From assembly GCF_000018285.1 (NCBI RefSeq), contig NC_009901.1, positions 2,789,001-2,853,000 on the forward strand: DNA of 64,000 bases. Reading direction: 5' to 3'. Origin of the DNA: Shewanella pealeana ATCC 700345 (GTDB lineage Bacteria; Pseudomonadota; Gammaproteobacteria; Enterobacterales; Shewanellaceae). This document shows, piece by piece, positions 1 to 9,256 of the stretch. The notes under the pieces are model-generated. The model saw only the letters and a program-made list of their open reading frames with translations, did no database searches and was not told the origin of the DNA. The position numbers and the translations under genes were made by a program. Each line of letters opens with the position of its first letter. Positions within the stretch are counted from its first letter, which is position 1.

Positions 1-2259
1 CCGCAAGCCGCTAAAGGAACCGCCACTAGCATAGTTGAAAACTCGCAAGGCACGCTTTTTGTCGGCACTTGGGGCGCAGGAATTCAGCGAATCGAGCCGA
101 AAGTTCCCTACGTTTCATTGATCACTAAACCCGATAATAAAGCACTCCCAGCCATCAGAAACATTAGCGCGCTTTACACTGACCAGACTAATAACAAAAC
201 CTGGGTCGGCACATCAGGCACAGGCTTGCATTGGTTAGATCAAGACTCGGGGCAGATTTTAAAGGTGCAGTCCCCACTTGCACAACATTTAGTCGAAGGT
301 GTACACAGCATCACCCAGCTAAGCAATGGACAGCTCTATGTGGGGACATCTCAAGGCTTGTGGCAATTATCGGCACAAGGTGAAACCTTAGCTTTCTTTA
401 GGCACGAGCCGACTAATCCAAATTCTATCGGCAAAGGTTATGTCAGGGTCATAGAGCCTGCATTAGATGGAAACTTATGGATTGGTGTTGGTGGCACCGG
501 GCTACACCACTTCAATCCCAGCACAGGAAAGTTTACCGCCTATCGGCACCAGAGTAACAATAAAGAATCTATCAGCGGCAATTACATCACCTCCCTCCTC
601 GTCAATGGTGATGAGATCTGGGTAGGAACTCGCTCAAGTGGCCTAAATCGATGCCAGACACGCAATTGGCGTTGCCAGCGGTTTAAACCAAACTCTGAAC
701 TTGAACAACCACTGAGCCATTTCTATATCACAGATCTCGCCATCGACAGCAAACAGCAGATTTGGGTCGGAACCGACGGCGGTGGCTTAAGTAAAGTTGT
801 ATTTGATAGCGACAATAAGGTTGAAGCATTCCAAGCCGTGAGCAAGCACCTTGGATTTGTGGGGCAAAGCATCATCTCAATTACACCTGAGTCCGATGGC
901 AATTTATGGCTAACAACAAAGAAAGGTATTTCGTTTTTTAACCCATCTCGACAGACGGCCTTTAATTTAGGCGATGATCAACTTTTTCATGTCGGTAGTT
1001 TTTCACAAAATGCCCGCTCACAGAGTAGCGAGTACAGTTACTTTGGTGCCATCAATGGGGTTATTCGTATTGAGCGCAACCGAGTGATAACTCCAGAGCT
1101 CCCCGCCCCGATCAAGTTTACCAAAATTGAACATGAGTCTTTGCCCATACCACTAATGAATATTGGTATCGCGAGCGATCTTGAGCTAGCTCTACCTTGG
1201 GGCGAAGTCCTCACTTTAGAGTTTTCATTATTAGATTTTTCCGAGAAGAGTCATGACTATGAATATCGTTTGACGCCATCAAGCCCATGGCAGAGTTTAA
1301 ACAACCGAAAACACATGACATTTTTTAATCTAGACCCAGGTTTTCACCCGCTTGAAGTCAGAGGAAAAGGGAATAATGGCCAATGGAGTGAGCCCGCCAA
1401 ACTCAATGTTCAGATAGTGCCACCTTGGTGGATGAAAACTTGGGTCAGAATCGCATTTATCTTCGTCATCATACTGATGTTTATCGCATTTCATAAAATG
1501 CGGATTGCCCGTTGGAAGAAACACTCGGCGCGACTACAGGCGCTGCAAGAGCAGAAGCAGATTGCACTCGATGACGTTAAAAGTCGTGAACAGCAACTGA
1601 GTACAGCCTATCAAGGACTTAGAAGTCTAGCGACTCAAATACAAAATGCTAAGGAAGAAGAGCGAAAATCCATTTCAAGAGAGTTACATGATCAGTTTGG
1701 ACAAACGTTAACGGCCACAAAAATCAATCTTCAGCTCTATAAAAAGTTTAACTATCAAGAACAAGAGCGCATAGATTCAGCCATATCAATTACCCATACT
1801 ATGATCCAACAGATGCGGGCCATCTCTTTCAATTTGCGCCCCGCTCTCTTGGATGATGAAGGCCTAGTCGCAGGGGTTAAGCTTCAACTCGAAAAGATGT
1901 CAGCCTTAATTGCTAACCCAATCGAGTTCAGCGTTAGCAGTGATTTTCCCATCGTTAATCAAGGGATCACCATTAATGTATTTCGGATCATCCAAGAGTC
2001 GGTCAATAACGCCATTCGACATGCTGATGCCAAGCAAATTTGTGTCAGCCTCATCTATCATAGCGAACAATTACTCATCGAAATAAAAGACGACGGTAAA
2101 GGATTTGATGTCGAAAAAGCTAAGCAAAATACCTTTAGTGGCATCCATCTAGGACTACTCGGTATGGAAGAGCGTGTGCATTCGTTATCTGGAAAATTGA
2201 TGCTTCACTCAAGTGTCACAAATGGTTCAATAATTAAGGTGGTGATCCCTAATGTCTGA
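1..2259 (+). CDS. Sensor histidine kinase with beta-propeller sensor (5' partial)
   Basis: Membrane sensor kinase whose periplasmic part is a two-component-regulator propeller. The frame is open from the first base of the window, so the true start lies upstream. Repeats of the type (I/L)W(I/V)G(T/V)xGxGL recur through roughly the first 310 residues, followed by a Y_Y_Y-like immunoglobulin domain and one transmembrane segment near bases 1435-1495. A coiled linker leads to a HisKA_3 dimerisation domain with the phospho-acceptor motif SRELHDQFGQ near base 1675, then a HATPase_c domain with the N-box (ESVNNAIRHA), DDGKGFD and GLLGMEER. The gene overlaps the following response regulator by 8 bases, so the two form one unit. 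The ligand cannot be read from the sequence. Confidence 0.9.
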   Translation, partial: PQAAKGTATSIVENSQGTLFVGTWGAGIQRIEPKVPYVSLITKPDNKALPAIRNISALYTDQTNNKTWVGTSGTGLHWLDQDSGQILKVQSPLAQHLVEGVHSITQLSNGQLYVGTSQGLWQLSAQGETLAFFRHEPTNPNSIGKGYVRVIEPALDGNLWIGVGGTGLHHFNPSTGKFTAYRHQSNNKESISGNYITSLLVNGDEIWVGTRSSGLNRCQTRNWRCQRFKPNSELEQPLSHFYITDLAIDSKQQIWVGTDGGGLSKVVFDSDNKVEAFQAVSKHLGFVGQSIISITPESDGNLWLTTKKGISFFNPSRQTAFNLGDDQLFHVGSFSQNARSQSSEYSYFGAINGVIRIERNRVITPELPAPIKFTKIEHESLPIPLMNIGIASDLELALPWGEVLTLEFSLLDFSEKSHDYEYRLTPSSPWQSLNNRKHMTFFNLDPGFHPLEVRGKGNNGQWSEPAKLNVQIVPPWWMKTWVRIAFIFVIILMFIAFHKMRIARWKKHSARLQALQEQKQIALDDVKSREQQLSTAYQGLRSLATQIQNAKEEERKSISRELHDQFGQTLTATKINLQLYKKFNYQEQERIDSAISITHTMIQQMRAISFNLRPALLDDEGLVAGVKLQLEKMSALIANPIEFSVSSDFPIVNQGITINVFRIIQESVNNAIRHADAKQICVSLIYHSEQLLIEIKDDGKGFDVEKAKQNTFSGIHLGLLGMEERVHSLSGKLMLHSSVTNGSIIKVVIPNV

Positions 2260-2917
2260 AAAAATTACAATTATACTCGTCGATGACCATATATTAGTCC
2301 GAGCAGGGATCCGAAGTTTATTAGAGTCCATCGCCAATGTTGAAGTCATTCAAGAGTCAGGAGATGGAATTGAAGCCTTGTCGTTACTGCGAGCCCACGA
2401 ACCGACACTGTTGATATTAGACATCTCCTTACCCGGCTTGAACGGACTCGAAGTCGCCCGTAGCGTCACAAAGATGAAGACCAAGACAAAAATCTTAATG
2501 CTGTCGATGCACAGCGACATTGAATACGTTGCAAAAGCACTCACCATAGGCAGCCACGGTTACCTCATGAAAGAGTCTGCCGTCGACGAACTCGAAACCG
2601 CTATTTCTACACTGATGAGTGACAAACAATATATAGGGAAAAACATCGATCTGCAGATGGTCGATAAACTCAAAGGCGATAGCAATCAAGACAGCGATTT
2701 AATAGAACTGCTGACTAGCCGTCAGAGGCAGATCTTGCAGCTGATTGCCGAAGGTTATTCAACAAGGGAGATAGCCCTACGCATGAATGTAAGTATTAAA
2801 ACGGTTGAGACCCATCGCGCCCATATTATGTCCCGCCTCAATATATTTGATATTGCCGGTCTCGTGCGGTTTGCCATTCGTTCTAAACTGATTTGCCTCA
2901 ATGAAGAGCCACACTAA
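2252..2917 (+). CDS. NarL/FixJ-type response regulator
   Basis: Cytoplasmic DNA-binding regulator expected to be phosphorylated by the upstream propeller kinase. The N-terminal receiver domain (about residues 5-120) has the acidic pair D11-D12, the phospho-acceptor D57 in LLILDISLPG and the conserved lysine in GYLMKES. The C-terminal LuxR-type helix-turn-helix (about 150-210) contains LTSRQRQILQLIAEGYSTREIA and VSIKTVETHRAHIMSRL. The length of 221 aa is normal for the family. Translational coupling to the kinase (8-base overlap) supports a cognate pair. The secreted protease gene downstream is a possible target, but this is inference from adjacency only. Confidence 0.92.
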   Translation: MSEKITIILVDDHILVRAGIRSLLESIANVEVIQESGDGIEALSLLRAHEPTLLILDISLPGLNGLEVARSVTKMKTKTKILMLSMHSDIEYVAKALTIGSHGYLMKESAVDELETAISTLMSDKQYIGKNIDLQMVDKLKGDSNQDSDLIELLTSRQRQILQLIAEGYSTREIALRMNVSIKTVETHRAHIMSRLNIFDIAGLVRFAIRSKLICLNEEPH

Positions 2918-2927
2918 ATGGTGTGGC
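2908..2927 (+). terminator. Hairpin overlapping the regulator stop codon
   Basis: GCCACAC and GTGTGGC (7-bp arms) enclose TAAATG, and the loop contains the stop codon of the response regulator. No U-tract follows, so this is only a possible terminator or 3' stabilising hairpin. Confidence 0.35.
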
Positions 2928-3347
2928 CCTGACGCTTAAGTTCGAAATCAATACTCGACGCATCATGGCTTGCGACAAAGCCATTAATAGTGGCAGTAAC
3001 AGAATACTGCGACAGAAGACAGCAACAGATACGGCAATCACTTAGCAGCCAACAACATTATTACCCCTTGTAACAGTTAATCACTCCACATATTGCCAAT
3101 ACATTCAAATAAACCTAGATCATTTTCACTCTTCTATTGCTCAGGAAAGTATCAGGGGAGTGCTCAGGCAAATATCAGGGGAGTGCTCAGGCAAATATCA
3201 GGGATTCCCCGATAGTTTAGCCCGCTAAAGTTAGCTAATTTGATCCAATGGCAGTCGCTTTATTTCAAATGCCCAGTTTTTTGAAGCTTATCAGCAATAT
3301 TCAAATAGACATATTTAATAAGAATCATAAATAAATGGAGTGTATTA
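2918..3347. other. Intergenic region upstream of the subtilase
   Basis: 430 bases without a convincing gene. It contains the tandem 23-bp repeats described separately, and an AT-rich stretch at 3290-3335 that probably holds the protease promoter, followed by a GGAGTG ribosome binding site at about 3336. Confidence 0.6.
3151..3203. repeat. 23-bp tandem direct repeat (2 copies plus partials)
   Basis: Two identical 23-base units lie at 3151-3173 and 3174-3196, each starting ATCAGGGGAGTGCTCAGGCA. A third partial unit (ATCAGGG) starts at 3197, and a degenerate copy of the unit's second half (TGCTCAGGAAAGT) precedes the first at about 3138. They lie about 150 bases upstream of the protease start and could be regulator binding sites or slipped-strand duplications. 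Confidence 0.85.
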
Positions 3348-5168
3348 ATGAGAAAAACAACTAAAACCCTTATCGCCCTGAGTATAGGCTTGTCCTTTGC
3401 AACTCAGGCAGCGGATCAACGCTATATCATCCAAGTTGATGAGGGACACAAGGGATTAGTCAAAGCCCTAGCTAAAAAGGTAGGTGGCGAGCTTAACGTA
3501 GACGGCAGCGGCTTTATCGCAGCAACATTTTCAGGCAAAGACCTCAGCACAGTTAAAGGCTTGCTCAATAATCCACATGTTAAGCTTGTAGAAGAAGATC
3601 AACGCCGCGTACCGCTGTCGCTATACAGCGATGACATTGGCGATCCATCCGTCACACAGCTAACACCCTATGCAGTCTATCAATCACAAGCTGACCAACT
3701 CACATTAAACCCCAGTGCAGGCACTAAGGTGTGTGTAATTGATTCAGGGCTGGATCAATCTAATCCCGATTTTGTATGGTCATCTATTACAGGTGACAGT
3801 GACTCGGGCACCGGCAACTGGTATGAACATGGTGGCCCCCATGGCACCCACGTAGCCGGAACCATAGGCGCAGCTGACAATGACTTTGGCGTGATTGGCA
3901 TGGCGCCAGGTGTCGATATGCATATCATTAAAGTCTTTAATGCCAGTGGCTGGGGTTATTCATCAGATTTAGCCCACGCCGCTAGCCTTTGTAGCGCAGC
4001 AGGCGCGAACATTATTAGCATGAGTCTAGGTGGCGGCTCGCCAAATACCACCGAAGAGAACGCCTTTAAATCCTTCACCTCTGACGGTGGCTTAGTCATC
4101 GCGGCTGCAGGTAACAGCGGTAATAATGTGCGAACTTACCCAGCAGGCTATACCTCGGTGATGATGGTAGGCGCAAATGATGCTGACAATAATATTGCCG
4201 TATTCTCACAATTCCCCGCCTGCTCAACCTTTTCTACCGGCAAAGGCAAAAAAAGCAAAACTGAGATTATTGACGGCAGTTGCGTAGAGATCACCGCTGG
4301 CGGCGTGAGTACCCTATCGACATACCCTCAAGGCATGGCGGTTAATTCCAACCTTGAAGCAGACGGACAAAGCATCGCCTCTTCGGCAATGGAGAACGCC
4401 GGTATCGTAACAGCCGAGTCGTACTTTATGGGAACAGCCGAGGCAATAGATGCAAGCGCTAATGGTAAAGTTTGTCTTATCGATCGAGGCGTTATCTCAT
4501 TCCACGATAAGGTTAAAAACTGTGAAGCTTCAGGCGGTTTAGGCGCTGTTATCGTTAACAATGTCGATGGCATGCTATATGGAACATTGGGGGATGCCAA
4601 TATCACTGAAATTCCAGCCGTAGGAGCCGCATTAGCCGATAGAGGCGCTTTACATGCCGCAACACAGATGACAGTTAAAATTGCCGCCAGCGACTATGGT
4701 TTCATGAGCGGAACTTCAATGGCGACCCCAGCGGTCTCAGGATTAGCAGCGCTGTTATGGTCAAACCATAGCGGTTGTACTGGTACAGATATCCGAGAGG
4801 CGCTAAAGGCCTCTGCATTTGACGCTGGAGAATCGGGCCGCGACGATTACTTTGGCTACGGTATCGCCAAGGTCGCCGACGCCAGTGCTTATCTCGATAA
4901 CATGGGTTGTAACACCACTGAGCCGTTAGAAGATATCGAGCTCAGCGCGACAACATCATTTTCAAAGGGTAAGGATAGAGTGAGCTTAACTTGGTCTGGC
5001 GCTAGCAGCAGTCGAGTCGATGTTTATCGTAACGGCCTTATCCAAACCACAACAAGTAATGACGGCAGCCACGAAGATACATTAAGAAATGCTTACGGCA
5101 TTTACACTTACAGTGTTTGTAATGCAGGTACCAACCATTGCTCTAGCAATGTCAGCGTCAACTTTTAA
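3348..5168 (+). CDS. Secreted subtilisin-like serine protease (S8) with PA domain
   Basis: Exported endoprotease. A Sec signal peptide covers about residues 1-21 (lysine-rich start, then LIALSIGLSFATQA). An inhibitor I9-type propeptide follows (about 25-85, starting YIIQVDEGHKG). The catalytic triad of the S8 fold is visible: Asp in CVIDSGLD, His in HGTHVAGT and Ser in GFMSGTSMATPAVSG. A protease-associated (PA) domain interrupts the catalytic domain between about residues 330 and 445 (VCLIDRGVISFHDKV, GAVIVNN). The C-terminal ~75 residues form a beta-rich fibronectin-III-like tail. The start is supported by GGAGTG upstream. The substrate is unknown; extracellular nutrition is the usual role. 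Confidence 0.93.
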   Translation: MRKTTKTLIALSIGLSFATQAADQRYIIQVDEGHKGLVKALAKKVGGELNVDGSGFIAATFSGKDLSTVKGLLNNPHVKLVEEDQRRVPLSLYSDDIGDPSVTQLTPYAVYQSQADQLTLNPSAGTKVCVIDSGLDQSNPDFVWSSITGDSDSGTGNWYEHGGPHGTHVAGTIGAADNDFGVIGMAPGVDMHIIKVFNASGWGYSSDLAHAASLCSAAGANIISMSLGGGSPNTTEENAFKSFTSDGGLVIAAAGNSGNNVRTYPAGYTSVMMVGANDADNNIAVFSQFPACSTFSTGKGKKSKTEIIDGSCVEITAGGVSTLSTYPQGMAVNSNLEADGQSIASSAMENAGIVTAESYFMGTAEAIDASANGKVCLIDRGVISFHDKVKNCEASGGLGAVIVNNVDGMLYGTLGDANITEIPAVGAALADRGALHAATQMTVKIAASDYGFMSGTSMATPAVSGLAALLWSNHSGCTGTDIREALKASAFDAGESGRDDYFGYGIAKVADASAYLDNMGCNTTEPLEDIELSATTSFSKGKDRVSLTWSGASSSRVDVYRNGLIQTTTSNDGSHEDTLRNAYGIYTYSVCNAGTNHCSSNVSVNF

Positions 5169-5221
5169 TTTATTTGATTGATTGATGCTTGTTAGTCGCA
5201 AACAATCAACAAAAATAGCCT

Positions 5222-5246
5222 AAAAAGCCGCATTCGCGGCTTTTTT
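5222..5246 (+). terminator. Rho-independent terminator after the subtilase
   Basis: Stem AAAAAGCCGC / GCGGCTTTTT with loop ATTC and a T6 run. The A-run on the left arm also lets it serve the convergent transporter gene. Confidence 0.9.
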
Positions 5247-5292
5247 AATTAATGTGCTTATCAACTCTCAAAAATGTATTTCAACAAAATAT

Positions 5293-6201
5293 TCAGCGTT
5301 TAATTATCGCTGGTAACTTTAATCCCCCAGCAATACCAAGCAACATACAAAAAACTGTTGTGATCCCAGCTGGAGATAATGAGGGTAAGCCCAACAAAAG
5401 CTGACTATCATTACCACCACTCGCAATAGCCGCCCCAATCCCCATCAGACAGCCAGCTAAAAAGTGTTTTAGGCTACTGCGGCTAGTTAATGCTACTAGG
5501 TCAAATGTTTTCTTATGCAATGCGGCTACAACCATACCAGCTAATAAAGCTGCAATGAGTATAAAACGGCTTTCATCAGGCCAGATTTCTGATTTATCAT
5601 ACCAAAGCGATAAACTCACATCCTTTAATAACCCGCTCGGTGTCCATTTAGGTTCATGCAAAAAAACAATGCCTGCACACAGGCCTATTCCTAACATACT
5701 GAGCCAAAGCTGACGATTCTCTTTTGTCATCTTGATTGTACAAAACAAAATTAAGCCTGATAACGTAATGAGTATGCCTGTATGCAAATTAGGCTCAATT
5801 TGATACGGGGATTTTTGGTACTCTAGAGAAAAAGTCGCTAACAATAACCAACCTGCTAACCACCCAGTAATTGTAAAAAACATAACTAGCTTGCCTCTAG
5901 CCAACTTACTAATAGTTGAAACACCACAACCACCATTAAAAGAAGCGCCAAGCCCAAAGAGGAATCCGCCAACTACAGCTAACATTGAGTACTCGTATGA
6001 GATAAAAGGTGTTTTCACATCTAAAAGATATCCGATAACGATAGAAACCCAAGCCAATGAGCCGCTCATTACAATGGAAAGTAGAAACATTGGTTTACCG
6101 GCTAATGCCTCATTTACACCACGAACAAGGCATAACCCAGTTGTTTGAGCTAAGTAACCAAGCAAACCGATAAGAAGTATCGAAAATACAAACAAAGTCA
6201 T
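5293..6201 (-). CDS. YeeE/YedE-family sulfur-compound transporter
   Basis: Integral inner-membrane protein of the YeeE/YedE (TsuA-like) family, whose characterised members move thiosulfate or related sulfur compounds. About nine hydrophobic segments are visible. Family signatures are the conserved cysteine near the N-terminus (GLCLVRG), the central FGLGASFNGGCGVST and a second half-repeat LMGIGAAIASGGNDSQLL, where the usual cysteine of the second repeat is not seen. An upstream TTG would give 308 residues, but ATG at 6201 follows an AAGGGA site at good spacing, so I prefer 302 residues. It lies at the edge of the phosphorothioation island and diverges from it. A link to sulfur supply is attractive but is inference. 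Confidence 0.85.
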   Translation of the reverse strand: MTLFVFSILLIGLLGYLAQTTGLCLVRGVNEALAGKPMFLLSIVMSGSLAWVSIVIGYLLDVKTPFISYEYSMLAVVGGFLFGLGASFNGGCGVSTISKLARGKLVMFFTITGWLAGWLLLATFSLEYQKSPYQIEPNLHTGILITLSGLILFCTIKMTKENRQLWLSMLGIGLCAGIVFLHEPKWTPSGLLKDVSLSLWYDKSEIWPDESRFILIAALLAGMVVAALHKKTFDLVALTSRSSLKHFLAGCLMGIGAAIASGGNDSQLLLGLPSLSPAGITTVFCMLLGIAGGLKLPAIIKR

Positions 6202-6303
6202 TAAATATTCCCTTAACAATAGCGACTAACTCTGTATAGACTAGTAAGGCAAATAAACTCCATTTCGTCCATCATCACAAAAATTTCAATCAAATTGGCA
6301 GCT

Positions 6304-6882
6304 ATGATAAATAGAGATTTAAAGCAGCATATTAGTCAGCATTTTCTTTTTGAGAACTTAATCATTTGTGGTGAAACTGCTACTCCCTCGAAAATAGCCA
6401 ATATCCCGCAACAAGAAGAGACTTGGAGCGCATTACAACAACTGGCAGTACACCTTCTCGACCCTATTGTCGAACAGTTCGGCTCAATAACTCTGACTTA
6501 TGGATTTTCCTCGCCAGAATTAGCACGAGCAATATCTAAGAATAAAAATCCGCATATTGCGCCTAACCTTGATCAACATGCGTCGCACGAGCTAAACAGC
6601 AAAGGAAACTTAATCTGCCCTCGCCTTGGCGCCGCCGTGGATTTTTTTGTTGATGCTATGCCAGAACAAATGGACGAAGTAGTATTGTGGATCGCAAAAA
6701 ATCTTAAGTTTGATCGTATCTACTATTATGGTAAATCACGGCCGTTGCATATCAGCTATGGTCCTGAGATGAACCAGTTTGTGCAGCTTATGAATACCAA
6801 TCAAGTCACTGGCCGACGAACGCCTGGAAAACGAGCAATTGGAGACAATGCCCTATCCTTGTTAAAACAGCTTGATTACTAG
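6304..6882 (+). CDS. Hypothetical protein, possibly M15-like peptidase fold
   Basis: 192-residue cytoplasmic-looking protein with no signal peptide. The central part resembles the D-Ala-D-Ala carboxypeptidase-like (M15) pattern: LLDPIVEQFGSITLTYGF, then a His-containing stretch (NLDQHASHELN) and RLGAAVDFFVD where M15 enzymes have their second metal-binding segment. Not all metal ligands can be assigned, so catalytic activity is uncertain. ATG at 6304 is preferred over a TTG three codons upstream. It opens the plus-strand gene run that ends in dndBCDE. Its role there is unknown. Confidence 0.6.
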   Translation: MINRDLKQHISQHFLFENLIICGETATPSKIANIPQQEETWSALQQLAVHLLDPIVEQFGSITLTYGFSSPELARAISKNKNPHIAPNLDQHASHELNSKGNLICPRLGAAVDFFVDAMPEQMDEVVLWIAKNLKFDRIYYYGKSRPLHISYGPEMNQFVQLMNTNQVTGRRTPGKRAIGDNALSLLKQLDY

Positions 6883-6961
6883 TTTTGTAGTGGCATAGCG
6901 TTTAGCCAAAGTGCTATAACTGAGGTTTGTGAGTTAATAAAGGTTAATCAGAAATACCAAT

Positions 6962-7147
6962 ATGATAGATAACCAGCCAGACAGTAAACAAAGTGATAAA
7001 TCTAGTATTTGGCTTACAAGTCAAGAAGCCATGAAGCATTTTGGTGTGTCTGGCTGTGAGCTTATGCATAAGCGTGAAAGTGGTGAGTTAACATTTAAAA
7101 AGCAAGGTAATGCCTACCTCTATTTAATAACGCCAAAGAGTAAGTAA
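6962..7147 (+). CDS. Small helix-turn-helix protein (excisionase/MerR-like)
   Basis: 61-residue protein. Residues about 17-55 read as a small winged-helix DNA-binding domain: WLTSQEAMKHFGVSGCELMH followed by a basic wing and YLYLI. This resembles excisionase or MerR-type DNA-binding folds, though no specific family is recognised. The ribosome binding site is weak. It lies 44 bases upstream of the methyltransferase gene, so a regulatory role for the island is a reasonable guess. Confidence 0.6.
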   Translation: MIDNQPDSKQSDKSSIWLTSQEAMKHFGVSGCELMHKRESGELTFKKQGNAYLYLITPKSK

Positions 7148-7191
7148 CTCAAACGTTAACTATGAAGCAGTAAGCTAATTAAGGATATAGC

Positions 7192-9228
7192 GTGGACGCA
7201 ACTAAATTTAATCAACTCGTTAGCTCTGTTCCTTTAGGAAAGAAATTACCTGAAGCTATCTATCTACATAAAGACTGTTTTCCTGAGTTAGATAACTCCC
7301 TAACTCAATTTATTCTTGCAGTTGGCAGCGCACTTAAAATAGATCCGAATGAGTGGCATATAGTTAAGTTATCACGCAATGAATTCAGACTATCGCTACT
7401 CTCCTACCCGACCTTTTTCACAGAAGCTTATCCATCACTCACTCAAAGTGTAACGGTTGACCTGAATAAACTAAGTCACCGTATCGTTGACTACAAAGAC
7501 AGTGACAATCCGCCAATCCTGCACCGCAAAGAAACCATGCTTCCTGCTCAACATGAATGCTTTGATGAATTTAAAGCAATCACTGAAGAGGGAGAAAATG
7601 CCGGGCTTTACCAAAATAGCCGTATGATCGGTTTCAAGCAAAGCTGGCTACGCACTATTGAAGCGCATGGCTATACGCTGGTAGACGGGCGATTATTTCG
7701 AAGCTCTGCAGTTATAGACCAAAGCAATACAACAGTAACAAGTATTGACCGCCATAAAACTGCGATTGTGAGGCATGAACTCTCTGCCCCAATGAAGCAA
7801 CTCGCCAAGCAAGGCTACCTTAATGGCGAACATACTATCTTTGATTATGGCTGCGGTCGGGGCGATGATTTAACAGAACTAGAAGCTCACGGATTAGACG
7901 CCTTAGGCTGGGACCCGAACTTTCGACCAGAAGCTGAAAAGGTAAAGTCCGATCTCGTGAATATCGGTTTTGTTATTAATGTGATTGAAGATAAAGTTGA
8001 GCGAGATGAAGCACTCCTCGGCGCTTGGGAGCTTACAGAAAAGTTACTGGTCGTTTCTGCAATGTTAGCCAACGACAAATTCATCAGCCAGTTCACACCC
8101 TATAAAGACGGTGTCATTACATCAATAAATACCTTTCAAAAGTATTATGCTCAATCAGAGCTAAAAGGCTATATAGAGCGCACACTTGATGAAAACGCAA
8201 TCGCCATTGCCCCCGGTATTTTCTACTTATTTAAAGATAAACTGGAAGAGCAACGTTTTCTTTCTGGCCGCTTTAAACGCCACCATTCATGGAAGCAATT
8301 AACCACTCCAACGCCAACAAGTGAAGAACAAGCAAGGCTACTGTTTACAAAGCATCACAATCTACTTAACCGCTTTTGGGACAAGTGCTTGGAACTTGGT
8401 CGTTTACCCGCTTTAGAAGAGTTTACTGAAACGCCAGAGATAATTGCCGCGATTGGAAACGCCAAGAAAGCACTAAAACTGCTGCTACAAGTTCAAGGTG
8501 AGCAAGCAACGAAGGTGTTCGAGGCCGCAATTGCAACAAGGCGAGAGGACTTATTGGTTTATTTTGCTCTATGTCAGTTTGAACAACACAAAGGCTATAC
8601 ACACTTACCCAATGAGCTGAAGCGAGATATAAAAGTATTCTTCGACACCTATAAAGTTGCCCAAGCAGAAGCTAAAACCCTACTCTACAGGATCGCTAAT
8701 ACCCAAGAAATAGAGCAAGCATGTATTGAAGCACATCAAATACTACCTGCAAGTAAATTAAATGATGGCCACTCGCTTGAACTGCATAAACAATTCTTGC
8801 CGCTTCTACCCGCCTTGCTGAGAGTTTATGTTGGCGCTGCCGTTCAGTTATATGGGGAGTTAGACGAAATAGACATCGTAAAAATCCATATAACATCAGG
8901 TAAAGTCAGCTTTATGGGCTACGATAATTTTGATACAAGCCCCTTGCCGACACTGCGAGAACGTATCAAGGTCAAGATGTGGCAATTGGATGTAGACTTT
9001 TTTGATTATGTTGATGAGCATTCTAGGCCACCTCTAATCAACAAACATTTGCTACTTACATCTACTGACGAGACTTATAAAAAGCAGTTAAGTTTTGATA
9101 AGAGGTTAAGCAAGCTGCTAGGGCTTAATGAGCATGACAATGTGTTCATGTCAAAATGTGAGTTTGACTCAAAGCTATTAATGTTAAACAAAAAAATCAT
9201 TGGATTTACCATTAAATCTGTAACATGA
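7192..9228 (+). CDS. DNA phosphorothioation-associated putative methyltransferase
   Basis: 678-residue protein of the putative methyltransferase family found beside dnd loci (TIGR04096 type). The region from about residue 180 to 290 carries the family signature: IDRHKTAIVRHELSAPMK, then SAM-binding motif I IFDYGCGRGDDLTELEAHG (about 217-235), GWDPNFRP, and VNIGFVINVIEDKVERDEAL. The C-terminal half is alpha-helical without recognised motifs. GTG at 7192 is the start, with AAGGA nine bases upstream. The family's biochemical role has not been established as far as I know; a DNA methyltransferase acting alongside PT modification is the usual assumption. It is followed by an HNH nuclease gene at 28 bases. 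Confidence 0.88.
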   Translation: MDATKFNQLVSSVPLGKKLPEAIYLHKDCFPELDNSLTQFILAVGSALKIDPNEWHIVKLSRNEFRLSLLSYPTFFTEAYPSLTQSVTVDLNKLSHRIVDYKDSDNPPILHRKETMLPAQHECFDEFKAITEEGENAGLYQNSRMIGFKQSWLRTIEAHGYTLVDGRLFRSSAVIDQSNTTVTSIDRHKTAIVRHELSAPMKQLAKQGYLNGEHTIFDYGCGRGDDLTELEAHGLDALGWDPNFRPEAEKVKSDLVNIGFVINVIEDKVERDEALLGAWELTEKLLVVSAMLANDKFISQFTPYKDGVITSINTFQKYYAQSELKGYIERTLDENAIAIAPGIFYLFKDKLEEQRFLSGRFKRHHSWKQLTTPTPTSEEQARLLFTKHHNLLNRFWDKCLELGRLPALEEFTETPEIIAAIGNAKKALKLLLQVQGEQATKVFEAAIATRREDLLVYFALCQFEQHKGYTHLPNELKRDIKVFFDTYKVAQAEAKTLLYRIANTQEIEQACIEAHQILPASKLNDGHSLELHKQFLPLLPALLRVYVGAAVQLYGELDEIDIVKIHITSGKVSFMGYDNFDTSPLPTLRERIKVKMWQLDVDFFDYVDEHSRPPLINKHLLLTSTDETYKKQLSFDKRLSKLLGLNEHDNVFMSKCEFDSKLLMLNKKIIGFTIKSVT

Positions 9229-9256
9229 TGCAACTTTAATTGTTAATGAGTTTCTC

